Virus record (IMG/VR): IMGVR_UViG_3300005841_000001
Span: 37,658 to 101,657 of that record
Reading direction: 5' to 3' (one strand)
Length of the DNA stretch: 64,000 bases
Origin: a virus
The notes under the pieces are model-generated. The model was given only the letters and a program-made list of their open reading frames with translations, ran no database searches and had not been told where the DNA came from. Positions 40,001 to 49,415 of the stretch are shown one piece after another (the first letter of the stretch is position 1; the number at the start of each line of letters is the position of its first letter). The translations under genes were made by a program, and so were the position numbers.

Positions 40001-43000
40001 GACGGTGGGCTCGGCGCCGACGAAGCGGTGATCAGCCGCGCTGAAGTCGATGACGCCCAGCGCATCGCCGACGAAATCCTGGGTGTCACCGAGGGGCCCG
40101 ACGGCGAGCTGGAAGCCGACCCCGACGTAGCCGACCGGCAGGATCGCGTGGAAGCCCTGCTCGATCAGGCCGAATCCGGCGCACTCGACCTCGAGTCCGC
40201 CAGTGACGATGTCGTGACCGGACAGCGGCGGGACCTGGTCGAGGAGCTGCGGTTCCAGAACGCTGTCGCTCGGCGTGACAGCCGACAGCGGCAGATCACC
40301 CGGGCCGATGAAGGCGGCCGACAGCCCCGCGCCGAAGGCGACACTGAGCCGGATGCCGGCACGGAGGCGGAGGGCACCGGACCCGCGCCTGAGTCGAAGG
40401 CGCGTCCGGGCGTCGCCGGCGCGGCCGAGGACCTCGCCGATGCGCTCGATGACAACGACCAGCAGGCCGCCGCCGCCGCGGTCGCTCGGCTCGAGTCCTC
40501 GGTGCGTCGTTCCCGTTCCGATTCCGAGCACCTCGCTCCCCTGCGCGAAGCTCTCGCCGGCGACGGCGGGATCCAGGCCGCGCTCGACGCCGGCACGATC
40601 ACTCCCGCAACGCTGCGCGACTTCGCGAAGAACCTGCGCGACGAACGCCGGCAACAGGCCAACACTCGAGCCCGCGCCCGACGCACGGTCAAGCGGCTCG
40701 AGCGTGAGCGGTTGCGCGGCCTGATCGGCGCCTACGACACCGAGCTGCGCCGGCGCAACCTCGAGCCCGAGAACTTCGGCGGCCTGGTGCCTGCCATCGA
40801 CGAGGGCGCCGGCCGGCCCGAGGTGACCGGGGATGCCGACCTGCCGGAGGGCACTGAAGCCGGCGAGCTGGATGTCAGCAATGCTGAGACCGGCCCGAGC
40901 GGCGAGCGAGCCTCCCGGCTGGTCGCCGAGCCGTGGCGGGTCGTCAACTCGGACGATGCCGCGATGAACGGCGGCGACGCCACCTCGGCGGCCACCCGGA
41001 AGGCCGCCGCCGCCGCGTTCGCCGAGGTGGCCGACAAGTATGCGCCGGTCCTGCGAGAGGCCACGCCCGAGCAGCTCGCCGCCGCCGAGGCGAAGCTGGA
41101 CAAGCGGGGCGCCGACGTCCGCAGTGAAGCGATGGTGATCGCCCTGCTGCTGCCCCGCGGGACGCAGCGAGACGCCTTCATGGCCGACATGCGTACCGCA
41201 ATGGGCAACTACCAGACCAATCTCGCAGCCCTACAGGCTCGCGCCGACCGCGGCGAAGTCAGCCTCGACCCGGCGCCCGAGCTGGGTTCGATCGCGCCCG
41301 GGCGCGTCGGGTGGGGCGGCCGGCTCAATGCGCTGGCACCTCGCCAGCGAGCAGACCGGCCGGCCGGTACGCCGCCGTTCAGCACGGTCTCGCAGGTCAA
41401 GAGCAACCTCAAGTCGCTGACCGCGCCCGCCGGATCGAGCGACTTCGAGCAGAAGACGTTCACCGAGGGCCGTGACCAGTTGATTCGCGAGATCGACGCC
41501 GCCGGCAACGACGTCTTCCTCTCCCCTGGTGGTGGGCTGCTCGCTTTCCGGGCCACCACCCGCGACGGCAAGCGCTGGTTCTTGATCCATACCCAGAGCG
41601 GGCAGTCCATCCCGTCGCTGTTCAACTTCGACGGTCGACAGACCGCCCTCACTCCGGCCACCGGACGCGGTGTGGAAGCTCAACGCTACGACCTCGACGG
41701 GCCGGCCATGCGTCGACTGATGACCGCGTTCGAGACCATGCAGGATCCGCGCGGCCGGCAAGTCGACTTCACCGAGTCGGATCCGGATCGGTTCGCGCAG
41801 AACTTGGTCGGGTGGCGAGACTTCTCCGCTGACGGAACCGTGCGCCCGGCCTTTGTGGATGGACGCCCTCGCTACAACGATTCGATGGAAGGGGCCGCCA
41901 TTCTCGAGGCGGTCCGCGATGACATGCGCCGCTACGGCACCACCTCCGCAGTGCACCGTGCGACACAGATGGTGGCAGGCGGCACCGAGTACACCGGCGT
42001 CAACGGACGCAGCCCGCAGCAGTACCGGCAACTGATGAACGAGCAGTTTCCGTTCGCGTTGCAGGACTTTAACTACGGGCGCAAGCGAGTGCGCGGCATC
42101 GGCCCATCCGAAGACCGCACGCCGGGGGAGCTGAAGAGCGACAAGGACACCGCCGCCGCGATCGATCAGGCACGCGCACTGATCCAGACCGGTAACCCCG
42201 TCGAGGCAGTGTCGGTGTTACGTGCCCGCGCGGCTGAGCTCAAGGACACCGACGGCGAGCGCGGTGGTCGGTTCGGCTCGCAGCGGCTCGAGGGCCTGGC
42301 CAACCAGACCGCCGACCTGTTCTCGCCGGCGCAGTCCGATATGGACCGTCTGATCGGCGCGCAACAGAATGACGTCATCGCGGTGGCCAGCACCGACGAC
42401 GAGCCTCCGATGTTGTTCCGGCTCACCGTCGAACCGCGGCTCGTGCTCACCCGCAATGACGGCACCCGGCTTTACCAGGCCAGCGTCACCAGCGACCGCA
42501 TGGGTGACCAGGACGTCACCATCGACACCGCCGATCAGTACGGCGTGCGCATTGGCGATCGGTCCGCCACCCGCGAGCAGACCAACCTCGGTCAGTCCGG
42601 AATCAACCAGTGGGCGGTGTACCGCGCCGAGGAAGGGCAGGGCGCGCCGGTGGACAACACGCAGATCTTGCGCGATTCGAAGCGCACCCTGCGCGAGTTC
42701 GACCGGTCGGCCGGGTTCGGCGACGGTGAAGACGAGGGCGATCAGGGTGGTGGCGGGGGAGGGCCAGACCAGGGGCCCGACGGCGGCCCCGATGAGACCG
42801 GCGGTGAACGACCGGTGGCCGCCGAGGGAAAAGCGATCACCGTCGACCAGGCCAAGATCGGCGACCTGGTCGCCATCCCGTCCGGACAGGATGAGCCGCC
42901 GTTCGTCGGGCACGTCATGGGCAAGAACGTCCTCGAGGACACCCGGGCGCTGCTCGTGCTGGGCCCGCAGGGCGATGTCCGCACCTACCCGCTGGACGCC

Positions 43001-45886
43001 AGCGGGGTCATTCACCGGATCGAGCTCACCGACCAGGACGTCCTCGACCGGTTGCCCGACTTCGAGAACTCGCCACGCATCACCGTCGGGGAGGCCTACC
43101 AGGTTTTCCCTTCGCTGGCCGATGGCACTCCGGTGCGCATCACGACCGGCATCGGAGAGGACTACCGCGCGCTGGCCGCGGGGGTGATCACTATCGGACC
43201 CGACGGCCCGATGTTGCGCACCGGCGACGGCCGGCTGCTCTCGGCGAACGCCCTGATCGACGATGCCAAGGTGCACGCCGCACGTGTCGAGATGGTCGCC
43301 GATCCAGGCGACTTCACCGGTGAAGAAGACCGCTACATCAACGGCGAAAAGTCCGTGCAGGTAGCGGCCGGCGATCGAGTTCAGGCGTTCATCGAGATGG
43401 AGGACCCCAGCGCCGACGGGGGCGTGCGCACCCGGTGGGCCAACGGATGGGTCGAGCAGGTGGATCAGAGCGGCAGCGGGGAGACTCTCGGCGCGCTGGT
43501 GCGCCTGCCCTCGGGTGCGGCGGTTCGAGTGCAGTTCACTGACGGCAAAACCAGTCGTCTACGTCGCAAGGGCGGCCCGACGAAGCGGACCCTGGCCGCG
43601 GTCAATGCGGCCAGTCCGACCGCGCGGGGGATCCAGAAGCCCGACCCGCAGCTGAGCGGTGGCGTGCAAGCGGTGTCGATGTCCACGATGCTGCTCGGAT
43701 TGAACGCTTTGGACGGCACTGATCACCTGTTGGACAACGAGGCCGCACCATCGGAACGGCTGCGTGAACTCGCCGACCTTCTCGAGCACGATCAGCCTGA
43801 TCTCTCGCCGAACGGCGGGGCGACGCTCTATCACAACGAGGTCCCCGTCTCGCCGCGCCTGATCCGGTTCTTCGCCGGCCGGCCGCCGACTTCCGGGGAC
43901 GAGGAATTGCCTCCCGAGGCACGCGACGCCGCGGTGGCGTTCTCGCGCGCGTTCGCCGTTCGGTCGTTGCGCGCGGCCGCCGACTCGATTGCCCAGTTCG
44001 AGCAGATCGAGGAGCCGGACCCGGAGCGTCGGAAGGAACGGCTCGAGAACGTCCTGCGCACGACAATGACCAGTCGTTCACTGGCCAACCGTGCCGTCAC
44101 CGAGATCAACGCCGCCTACGGAGAAGCGATCGCCAAGGCCGGCGAAACGAACGCCGTCGACGACAACGCGCCTGCCGAGGGCCTGCGCCGGCGCGTCACC
44201 GACGGCGCCGCGCGCGCCGCGCAGACGACGTTCGACAACACCGTTTTGGCCATGGTCAACTCCGGACAGACGGACCTGAGTCCGGTTCAGATTCGCGCCG
44301 TGGTCGAGCGGACGATGGACGACCCCAAGGTGGGCGGTCACCTGGCCGGATTCAACGACGCGACCGCCGGCGACACCGAGGCCTCGAGCAAACTGCGTTC
44401 GACGATCGCCGAGGCCGTCGCAAAGGACGTCCTCGAGGCGCAGCAGGGTGGCAAGCTCAAGAGCGAGTGGGACGCGATCATCCAAGAGCGCTCCACCGGC
44501 GACGTCGCACCGGCCCCGCAGGCTCACGCCGCGGTGGCGAGCGTCGTCGCGGCCGAGCTCGAGCGGGCCGACGTGCTTTCGAAGGTCGATCCGAGCCAGC
44601 CCTACACCGAGCGGATCGCCGCACTACGAGCTCAGTTGCCCGCCAAGGGGCAGGTCGGGAAGCGGGGCTCGACGGTCTACCGGCTCACTGGCGACGTGCT
44701 CGACGGCAAGCTGGAGCTCGTTGCCGAGCAGGCCTACCTCGACGACATTGCGCCCGACGGGGGGCCCGGTCGCGAAGCAATGCGACACCTGGCCGTCCTG
44801 CGGGCCCTCGGCCAGGAAATCCAGGCCGAGTCCCGCCGGCGACTCGACGAGAAGATCGCCGGCGACTCGGACACGCAATTCCGGCGCAGGCGGCTCGAGG
44901 AGATCCGGACGGAGCTGGCCGGCATGCCCACCGAAGCGGAGCTCAAGGCCCGCATCGACGCGGCGCTACAGGCCGAAGCGAGCCAGGAAGACGGCTCGCT
45001 CACCGCAAGCCAGATCGGGGCGATGCGTGTCGCCCTCATCCGCGGGTTCGGTGCGGTGGAGAAGTTCGCCGGCGACCGTAGCTACGGCCGCGCCGGCGCG
45101 AAGATGACGGCGGTGGCCCAGCGGGTCCAGGAGAAACTCGGCTCGGACATCGCGGCCGCTCGCAAGGTCCGTGACCAGCGGGAAGAGCTGCTCGATTCTC
45201 GGCGCCGGATCAAGGCCGCGCAGGACAAGTTCGAGGCGCCGCTACTGGCTCAGACTCGCCGTGAAGCCCTCGCCGGTGTGCGCGATCTGGGCAAGCCGGG
45301 CGACGCGCGGTTCGAGCTCGGCGAGACCGGCACGATGACGGCGGAAAAGACGAAGGGGTACATGGACTGGGTGGCCCAGCACTACCCGGCCGAGTGGCTC
45401 CCCCACGCCGGCGAGGTCACGATCACGCAGCAGACTGGCCGCGGGTTCTACAGTGACTTCAACGATCGCATCGAAGTGTCGAACGTCTACGACCAGCCTC
45501 GGTTCGCCAACGCCGTCGGCGGGCCGTACGGCCAGGTGTTCATCCACGAGTACGGGCACCGGATGGAGAAGAAGATCCCCGGTCTACTGCACGCCGAGTG
45601 GCTGTTCCACTGGGACCGGACCAGCACCGGCGCGGTCGGCTCGCGCGAACGCGAAGGCACCCAATGGGTGGGCGACCTCGTGCCCGGCGGTGGGTACGGC
45701 CAGGATGAGTTCACGATGCCGGACGACTTCGTCCACGCCTACTCGGGGAAGGTGTACGGCAATGCCGACCTGAATACCCCTGCGTGGGAGGTCTTCACGA
45801 TGGGGATGGAGTCGCTGTTCGCCGGCTCGACACACCTGGACAATGACTACGAAAACTGGATGCTGGGCGTCCTGGCGGGAGTTTGA
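37013..45886 (+). CDS. Giant polyvalent protein: prohead protease N-terminus, zincin C-terminus
   Basis: A single uninterrupted frame of 2,957 residues. Residues 25-180 are an HK97-type (U35) prohead protease: GIVTAIVAVTG, PGAFKRTL, VCLGHDW (H69), CYQSIGYRV (S139), FEYGPVLHPANRL. Charged, partly disordered linkers and several small beta domains follow (for example around 670-850 and 1940-2200). Residues 2250-2800 are long helices. The end is a metallopeptidase with HEYGH (2845-2849) and a possible third ligand in WEVFTMGMESL. This matches the polyvalent proteins of phages and conjugative elements, which are thought to enter the host with the DNA. The protease may free the parts. Confidence 0.85.
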   Translation: MTVPAGLEYKTAGTLTPEIPPALAGPKHEGIVTAIVAVTGVKDDVDDVIIPGAFKRTLAERRPKVCLGHDWNRPIGKTLDIKELMPGDPDLPKTTGEGQPWPVEAGAVIARSQYNMDTEDGRKAFQDAMFYGEQECYQSIGYRVPPEGKKFKGGVRYIHDLDLFEYGPVLHPANRLATIQSTKDDGGAREDNAVKPAEIKARKYVKDSAYWGLPVGTLITPGMKPRGRTALAERRAGKTPDRNAGVATEPLKPSPATGKPRSVPHKPEKAKEERDSAGLFPEPDAPEGARVKPSDPQGLDAEHVQDLVENEAGEQDHVARDHAFNGLIDEGITPAELEEDLRASEHWPDEMPEEDRQARIDDVVNDYRRQYRREAARQASNPEPREQHPDDDNLAVEKEEAEGTAKPELEPDAKRDITTLTPEELDKYMEVARKGSLSNVGDKQRRYQDVYAKAQAEKLRRADVERRSVPAHPLDPKAYAEATRAVEARRGRVADVQRRNQEISKTNAQIDASEEVATNAPETMKKLPAGAGKKVSKAGNGRVAFRGKGTANWAIVSADGRAIVSPLNFESEGRGNVKLSGPQLDELADRIVGITNSKGDRAPFTDPDSEKWVPGFRDSDGRSLEQAVSKVVADYANERGLKSGTRTRIGADSVPWGHKQGEHGVVNAEGFHPQERIQDVGIGDQVKLRNGDVKTIAKKEEATGSQRDRYGVDVFTLTFDDGTTEKFSTGQRFDTKYSDENNPDAEGRLNDPGMGYTSDSNLGSKRDKLRPTFKGDGDVPAGTRFIYTPDRADGDNRPRVGTVTDRVMNANGHEFQVVEYDDGTFDGVNVSKLAADGKIKLKPTPEDEADARAQWGVGDGATETGSDLGEGESDTEDVGASEGDGTPPEGEPADDTAPEGDQPPAADDDEAARVAKLGAEDNPDRTPIAGLANQLTGQAKPDVSDVSTEDLNALDQEFARRADLLGKPGAVTRAHQAVKDELTTRTDTGAEPAPEPDGGLGADEAVISRAEVDDAQRIADEILGVTEGPDGELEADPDVADRQDRVEALLDQAESGALDLESASDDVVTGQRRDLVEELRFQNAVARRDSRQRQITRADEGGRQPRAEGDTEPDAGTEAEGTGPAPESKARPGVAGAAEDLADALDDNDQQAAAAAVARLESSVRRSRSDSEHLAPLREALAGDGGIQAALDAGTITPATLRDFAKNLRDERRQQANTRARARRTVKRLERERLRGLIGAYDTELRRRNLEPENFGGLVPAIDEGAGRPEVTGDADLPEGTEAGELDVSNAETGPSGERASRLVAEPWRVVNSDDAAMNGGDATSAATRKAAAAAFAEVADKYAPVLREATPEQLAAAEAKLDKRGADVRSEAMVIALLLPRGTQRDAFMADMRTAMGNYQTNLAALQARADRGEVSLDPAPELGSIAPGRVGWGGRLNALAPRQRADRPAGTPPFSTVSQVKSNLKSLTAPAGSSDFEQKTFTEGRDQLIREIDAAGNDVFLSPGGGLLAFRATTRDGKRWFLIHTQSGQSIPSLFNFDGRQTALTPATGRGVEAQRYDLDGPAMRRLMTAFETMQDPRGRQVDFTESDPDRFAQNLVGWRDFSADGTVRPAFVDGRPRYNDSMEGAAILEAVRDDMRRYGTTSAVHRATQMVAGGTEYTGVNGRSPQQYRQLMNEQFPFALQDFNYGRKRVRGIGPSEDRTPGELKSDKDTAAAIDQARALIQTGNPVEAVSVLRARAAELKDTDGERGGRFGSQRLEGLANQTADLFSPAQSDMDRLIGAQQNDVIAVASTDDEPPMLFRLTVEPRLVLTRNDGTRLYQASVTSDRMGDQDVTIDTADQYGVRIGDRSATREQTNLGQSGINQWAVYRAEEGQGAPVDNTQILRDSKRTLREFDRSAGFGDGEDEGDQGGGGGGPDQGPDGGPDETGGERPVAAEGKAITVDQAKIGDLVAIPSGQDEPPFVGHVMGKNVLEDTRALLVLGPQGDVRTYPLDASGVIHRIELTDQDVLDRLPDFENSPRITVGEAYQVFPSLADGTPVRITTGIGEDYRALAAGVITIGPDGPMLRTGDGRLLSANALIDDAKVHAARVEMVADPGDFTGEEDRYINGEKSVQVAAGDRVQAFIEMEDPSADGGVRTRWANGWVEQVDQSGSGETLGALVRLPSGAAVRVQFTDGKTSRLRRKGGPTKRTLAAVNAASPTARGIQKPDPQLSGGVQAVSMSTMLLGLNALDGTDHLLDNEAAPSERLRELADLLEHDQPDLSPNGGATLYHNEVPVSPRLIRFFAGRPPTSGDEELPPEARDAAVAFSRAFAVRSLRAAADSIAQFEQIEEPDPERRKERLENVLRTTMTSRSLANRAVTEINAAYGEAIAKAGETNAVDDNAPAEGLRRRVTDGAARAAQTTFDNTVLAMVNSGQTDLSPVQIRAVVERTMDDPKVGGHLAGFNDATAGDTEASSKLRSTIAEAVAKDVLEAQQGGKLKSEWDAIIQERSTGDVAPAPQAHAAVASVVAAELERADVLSKVDPSQPYTERIAALRAQLPAKGQVGKRGSTVYRLTGDVLDGKLELVAEQAYLDDIAPDGGPGREAMRHLAVLRALGQEIQAESRRRLDEKIAGDSDTQFRRRRLEEIRTELAGMPTEAELKARIDAALQAEASQEDGSLTASQIGAMRVALIRGFGAVEKFAGDRSYGRAGAKMTAVAQRVQEKLGSDIAAARKVRDQREELLDSRRRIKAAQDKFEAPLLAQTRREALAGVRDLGKPGDARFELGETGTMTAEKTKGYMDWVAQHYPAEWLPHAGEVTITQQTGRGFYSDFNDRIEVSNVYDQPRFANAVGGPYGQVFIHEYGHRMEKKIPGLLHAEWLFHWDRTSTGAVGSREREGTQWVGDLVPGGGYGQDEFTMPDDFVHAYSGKVYGNADLNTPAWEVFTMGMESLFAGSTHLDNDYENWMLGVLAGV

Positions 45887-45888
45887 TC

Positions 45889-46254
45889 ATGATCTGGGTC
45901 ATGGGCACCGACAGCGATGGCGTCGCTTACGAAGTGGCCATCGGTCGCGACGGCGGGGGCACCCTGGTCGACAACATCACCGGCGAGCACCTGCCGGCGG
46001 ACATGTACCCCGCGGTCTACGGCGGGGGCGTGGCAGGAACAGAGATCATCTGCTCGGACCTGACGGCCGCCGACGGGGAGGCGGTGCTGCTCACCCCCAC
46101 CGGCCCCACGGTTCCGCTGTCGGCTGACGACCCTCGTTCGGTGGTGCTGTGGCTCATGGCGAACACGACCGTGAGCACGATCGCCGGCGACCTGAGTCCG
46201 ATCCAGGTGACGCCGGAAGTGGTCGGCGACCGGACACCGGACGCCGTGTTCTGA
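45889..46254 (+). CDS. Unknown protein before the capsid gene
   Basis: Encodes 121 residues from the ATG at 45889 (GGGAG 7 nt upstream, starting 2 nt after the giant gene). Beta-rich, acidic, Gly-rich. A head-fibre or decoration role would suit its place, but no motif shows it. Confidence 0.7.
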   Translation: MIWVMGTDSDGVAYEVAIGRDGGGTLVDNITGEHLPADMYPAVYGGGVAGTEIICSDLTAADGEAVLLTPTGPTVPLSADDPRSVVLWLMANTTVSTIAGDLSPIQVTPEVVGDRTPDAVF

Positions 46255-46316
46255 TCCTCTTCGGCGCGTCGCCACGGCGACAAGTCGACAAATCATTAGC
46301 CTCTCGCGTGAGAGAC

Positions 46317-46365
46317 GCTTGGTACTGACCGGCGCCCCTCGTGCGCGCTTGGTGCTGACCGGCGC
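46317..46365. repeat. Tandem 19-bp direct repeat upstream of capsid gene
   Basis: GCTTGGTACTGACCGGCGC at 46317 and GCTTGGTGCTGACCGGCGC at 46347, 30 bp apart with one mismatch, in the non-coding stretch 46255-46409. Confidence 0.75.
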
Positions 46366-46409
46366 GAAGTAGTCAGCCCGTGATCAAGCACGCACAGAGG
46401 AGAGGGCCA

Positions 46410-47786
46410 ATGCCCGGTATCGCTACCCGGATCGAAGAGCTTCAGAAGGAAGGCGCCGCGCTCAAGACCAAGATGGACGAGGTCTTCGAGAACGGTTACA
46501 AGTCGACCGACGACGGCGCGGTCCTCGACCCGAAGATGGTCAAGGAGTTCCGCGCGATGAACGAGCGCGCGACCGCCATCGTCAAGGAGATCAACGAGTA
46601 CAAGGGCGGGTACAACGCCCTGGCCGCGCTCGCCGGCAAGAACGCCGGTGACGGTGACGACGAACTCGCCGCCCTCCCGCTGGCCGCCCGCGGTCTGCTG
46701 CTGCCCCCGGGTGCCGGCCAGTTCAAGAGCGTGGGCACGCGCTTCCTCGAGTCCAAGGAGTTCAAGAACCGCCAGCCGAACGGCAACACCGCGAGCTTCG
46801 AGCTCGAGCACGACATCGTCGGCGGCGGCGTCGAGCGCAAGGATCTCTACAGCGCGACCGGCGGCACCCTGACGCACCTGGCGTTCGGCCACGTCGACCG
46901 CGAGCCGCTGGTGCAGCGGCCCTACCGCAGCGGTCGTGTGCGCGACCTGTTCCCGGTGGCCAACACCACCGCGAACCTGATCGAGTATCTGCGGGTCCTG
47001 GGCTACCTCAACGGTGCGAACAACGCCGGCATGGTGCCGGAGCGGACCAGCGACAACTCGAACTTCGGCCTCAAGCCCCACACCGAGCTCCAGTTCCAGC
47101 CGGCGCAGGCACCGATCCGCACGATCGCCCACTGGGAAGTCGCGCACCGCAACACCCTCGACGACGAACCCCAGCTCCAGTCCATCATCGACACCGAGCT
47201 GCTCTACGGCCTCCGGCTGATGGAAGACGCGCAGCTGCTCAACGGTGACGGCAACGGCGAGAACATCCTGGGCATCCTGCGCACCCCCGGCATCCAGGAG
47301 TACCCGGGCGCCGGCCTGGGCTACGGCCAGACCGGTACGCCGGTGCAGGCGAAGGACACCCGGATCGACGCGGTGCGTCGCGCTGCGACCCGGATCATGC
47401 TCGCCTACTACGAGCCGACCGGTGTCGTCTGCCACCCGTTCGACTGGGAAGCGATGGAGCTGACCAAGGACGCGAACGGCAACTACATCGTCACGTCCAA
47501 CGTCCAGATCGGCGCCGAGCAGCGGATCTGGCGGATGCCCGTCGTCGCCACCCCGGCGATCGACGAGGGTACGGCGCTGACCGGCGCGTTCGGTCTCGGC
47601 GCGAAGGTCTACGACCGGCAGCGCTCGAACATCCGGATCGCCGAGCAGCACGGCGACCTGTTCGTTCGCAACGCCGTGGTCGTGCTGGCCGAAGAGCGCG
47701 TCGGCCTCACCGTGAGCCGGCCGGAGTCCTTCATCAAGATCGACTTCGACTCGGCTGTGGCGACCCCGGCGGCCCCGGCGGTCTGA
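46410..47786 (+). CDS. Major capsid protein (HK97 fold)
   Basis: Encodes 458 residues from an ATG with GAGGAGAGG upstream. Residues 1-110 are a helical scaffold-like delta domain (RIEELQKEGAALKTKMDEVF). The body shows capsid features: PYRSGRVRDLFPVANTTANL, PIRTIAHWEVAHRNTLDDEP, MEDAQLLNGDGNGENILGIL and AVVVLAEERVGLTVSRPESF. It assembles the icosahedral shell; the delta domain is probably removed by the prohead protease encoded just upstream. Confidence 0.95.
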   Translation: MPGIATRIEELQKEGAALKTKMDEVFENGYKSTDDGAVLDPKMVKEFRAMNERATAIVKEINEYKGGYNALAALAGKNAGDGDDELAALPLAARGLLLPPGAGQFKSVGTRFLESKEFKNRQPNGNTASFELEHDIVGGGVERKDLYSATGGTLTHLAFGHVDREPLVQRPYRSGRVRDLFPVANTTANLIEYLRVLGYLNGANNAGMVPERTSDNSNFGLKPHTELQFQPAQAPIRTIAHWEVAHRNTLDDEPQLQSIIDTELLYGLRLMEDAQLLNGDGNGENILGILRTPGIQEYPGAGLGYGQTGTPVQAKDTRIDAVRRAATRIMLAYYEPTGVVCHPFDWEAMELTKDANGNYIVTSNVQIGAEQRIWRMPVVATPAIDEGTALTGAFGLGAKVYDRQRSNIRIAEQHGDLFVRNAVVVLAEERVGLTVSRPESFIKIDFDSAVATPAAPAV

Positions 47787-47803
47787 TCGGAGAACCCGCG
47801 TAC

Positions 47804-47831
47804 GGGCCCCGTGGCGCTTGCCACGGGGCCC
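47804..47831 (+). terminator. Terminator hairpin after the capsid gene
   Basis: 12-bp perfect stem GGGCCCCGTGGC / GCCACGGGGCCC with a 4-nt loop. It may set the capsid-to-tail expression ratio. Confidence 0.85.
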
Positions 47832-47878
47832 CCGCGTGGCTCCCCGGCCCCCTGACCGGGCGGACTTAGGGTGATCGC

Positions 47879-48286
47879 ATGACCGAGACCACCGAGGGCG
47901 ACGGCGTCGCCCACCTCAAGAACCGACGCAAGAATCCGCCGCCCGCGCAACGCCGGCGACCGGCCGTACTGGTCGCCGCCGGCAAGGCCACCTCGACCGG
48001 CTCGCCGATCGCCGACGCGATGTCCCGGCGCGAGACGCTGCTGTTCGACCCGGGCGAGATTCAGCCCGTCGTGCCCGGCTCGGTGCTGGGCACCGGCGCC
48101 AAGCTGGACGACCTCTACGACGTCGCCGAGTGCGACTTCACCGAGCTGATCGTGCCCGACGGTTGCCGCACCGCGACGGCGATCAAGCGCTGGAACAAGA
48201 GCGACTTGGTACGCAAAGACATCTACGCCGCGTGGCGGAAGGCCTACGGATCCGAGGCCGGAGACGGGAAGACCGGGACGGAATGA
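47879..48286 (+). CDS. Unknown small head-tail protein
   Basis: Encodes 135 residues. No Shine-Dalgarno is visible, but a TAGGGT box ends 6 nt before the ATG, the same distance as in the leaderless early genes. Basic N-terminus and an acidic middle. Precedes the connector gene, overlapping it by ATGA. Confidence 0.75.
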   Translation: MTETTEGDGVAHLKNRRKNPPPAQRRRPAVLVAAGKATSTGSPIADAMSRRETLLFDPGEIQPVVPGSVLGTGAKLDDLYDVAECDFTELIVPDGCRTATAIKRWNKSDLVRKDIYAAWRKAYGSEAGDGKTGTE

Positions 48287-48918
48287 CGGAACCGGGCTGG
48301 GACGACGAAGAAGAGATCAACAGCATCGTCACACCGGCGAGGCTGAACCGCTTCATGTCCAGCCCGCGGTGGACGGACGAGCAGTGGCTGGCCAGCGTCG
48401 ACGTGCTCGAGGGCCTCGAAAGCCAGCTGGCCGGCAAGCTCAACACCTACATCAAGCCCGTGCCCTACGCCGAGACGGTGACCATCCTCGGCTCCGGCCA
48501 GCTGAACACCTCCCATCCGGTCGCCGAGGCGACGAAGATCGACACCACGGTGGTGGTCGGCGGCGTGCTTCCGAGCGGATGGACGCTGCGCGAACACCGG
48601 CTCTACAGCCCGCCGCCGTCTCCGCTGCTCGGCCAGCCGTTCAGCCTCTCGCAGTGGAGCACCGGCTACGGCGAGACGGCTCGAGTCGCGGGCGTCGGCA
48701 CAGCCACCGTCGAGTACCTGGCCGGGTGGGGCAACGTGCCCGCCCTGCGCCTGGCGCTGCTGAAGAAAGCTCGGATCGTCTTCCGCAACCAGCACGACGA
48801 CAGCGTGCGCGTGTCCGATCTGGACGCCGAGAACCTGCCGGAACCCGGCGAGGAGGAGTGGACCGAGGCCGAACTGAAGGACCTCGAGCGCTTCCGCAAC
48901 CTCGTCGCGTGGCGGTGA
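48283..48918 (+). CDS. Head-tail connector-type protein
   Basis: Encodes 211 residues. Position after the capsid gene and the helical C-terminus (ALRLALLKKARIVFRNQHDD) fit gp6-like adaptor proteins that extend the portal. The N-terminal part is less typical, so the assignment rests mainly on gene order. Confidence 0.7.
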   Translation: MTEPGWDDEEEINSIVTPARLNRFMSSPRWTDEQWLASVDVLEGLESQLAGKLNTYIKPVPYAETVTILGSGQLNTSHPVAEATKIDTTVVVGGVLPSGWTLREHRLYSPPPSPLLGQPFSLSQWSTGYGETARVAGVGTATVEYLAGWGNVPALRLALLKKARIVFRNQHDDSVRVSDLDAENLPEPGEEEWTEAELKDLERFRNLVAWR

Positions 48919-48921
48919 GCC

Positions 48922-49413
48922 ATGAAGGTCACTTTCACCGCGCGCGGGTTCGACAAGGCTCGCCACGATCTGCATGCGATGCGGGAACGGGTGCAGGATG
49001 TCCGGCCGGCCTGGGATGTGGTGCTGACCTGGTGGGCCGAGCGAAACGTGACGAATTTTCGTAACGCCGGGAAGCGGTGGCGTGCAGCGTGGAAACCGCT
49101 CGCGCCGGCCACGCTGGGGGAGAAGCTCCGGCTCGGTTACCCGCCGGACATCCTGGTGCGCTCCGGCGACCTGCGCAAAAGCCTCACGATCCGTCCGCTG
49201 GGCGTCGAGATGCTGCGTCCGCACGACGTCGAGGCCGGCACGGATGTCGACTACGCCGGCTTTCACCAGCGCGGGACGAAACGGATGCCACGGCGTCTGC
49301 TGGTCAACGCCCGGGCAGTCCAGCAGGAAGGCGTGGTCACCGCCGCTTTGATCAACTGGATCGTCTCCGGCAAGCAGAGCACCCGCAGTCGCAAGATCGA
49401 GAGGGTGAACTGA
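48922..49413 (+). CDS. Phage virion morphogenesis / tail-completion protein
   Basis: Encodes 163 residues. RWRAAWKPLAPATLGEKLRL followed by LVRSGDLRKSLTIRPLG and GFHQRGTKRMPRRLLV matches the Mu gpG / P2 gpS virion morphogenesis family, which joins tail and head in contractile phages. Confidence 0.85.
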   Translation: MKVTFTARGFDKARHDLHAMRERVQDVRPAWDVVLTWWAERNVTNFRNAGKRWRAAWKPLAPATLGEKLRLGYPPDILVRSGDLRKSLTIRPLGVEMLRPHDVEAGTDVDYAGFHQRGTKRMPRRLLVNARAVQQEGVVTAALINWIVSGKQSTRSRKIERVN

Positions 49414-49415
49414 CC

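Noticed and set aside
36770-40654. A 1,294-codon leftward open frame opposite the giant gene
   Set aside because: The sense frame has recognisable protease residues, while the antisense product is a compositional artefact without domains or a Shine-Dalgarno.
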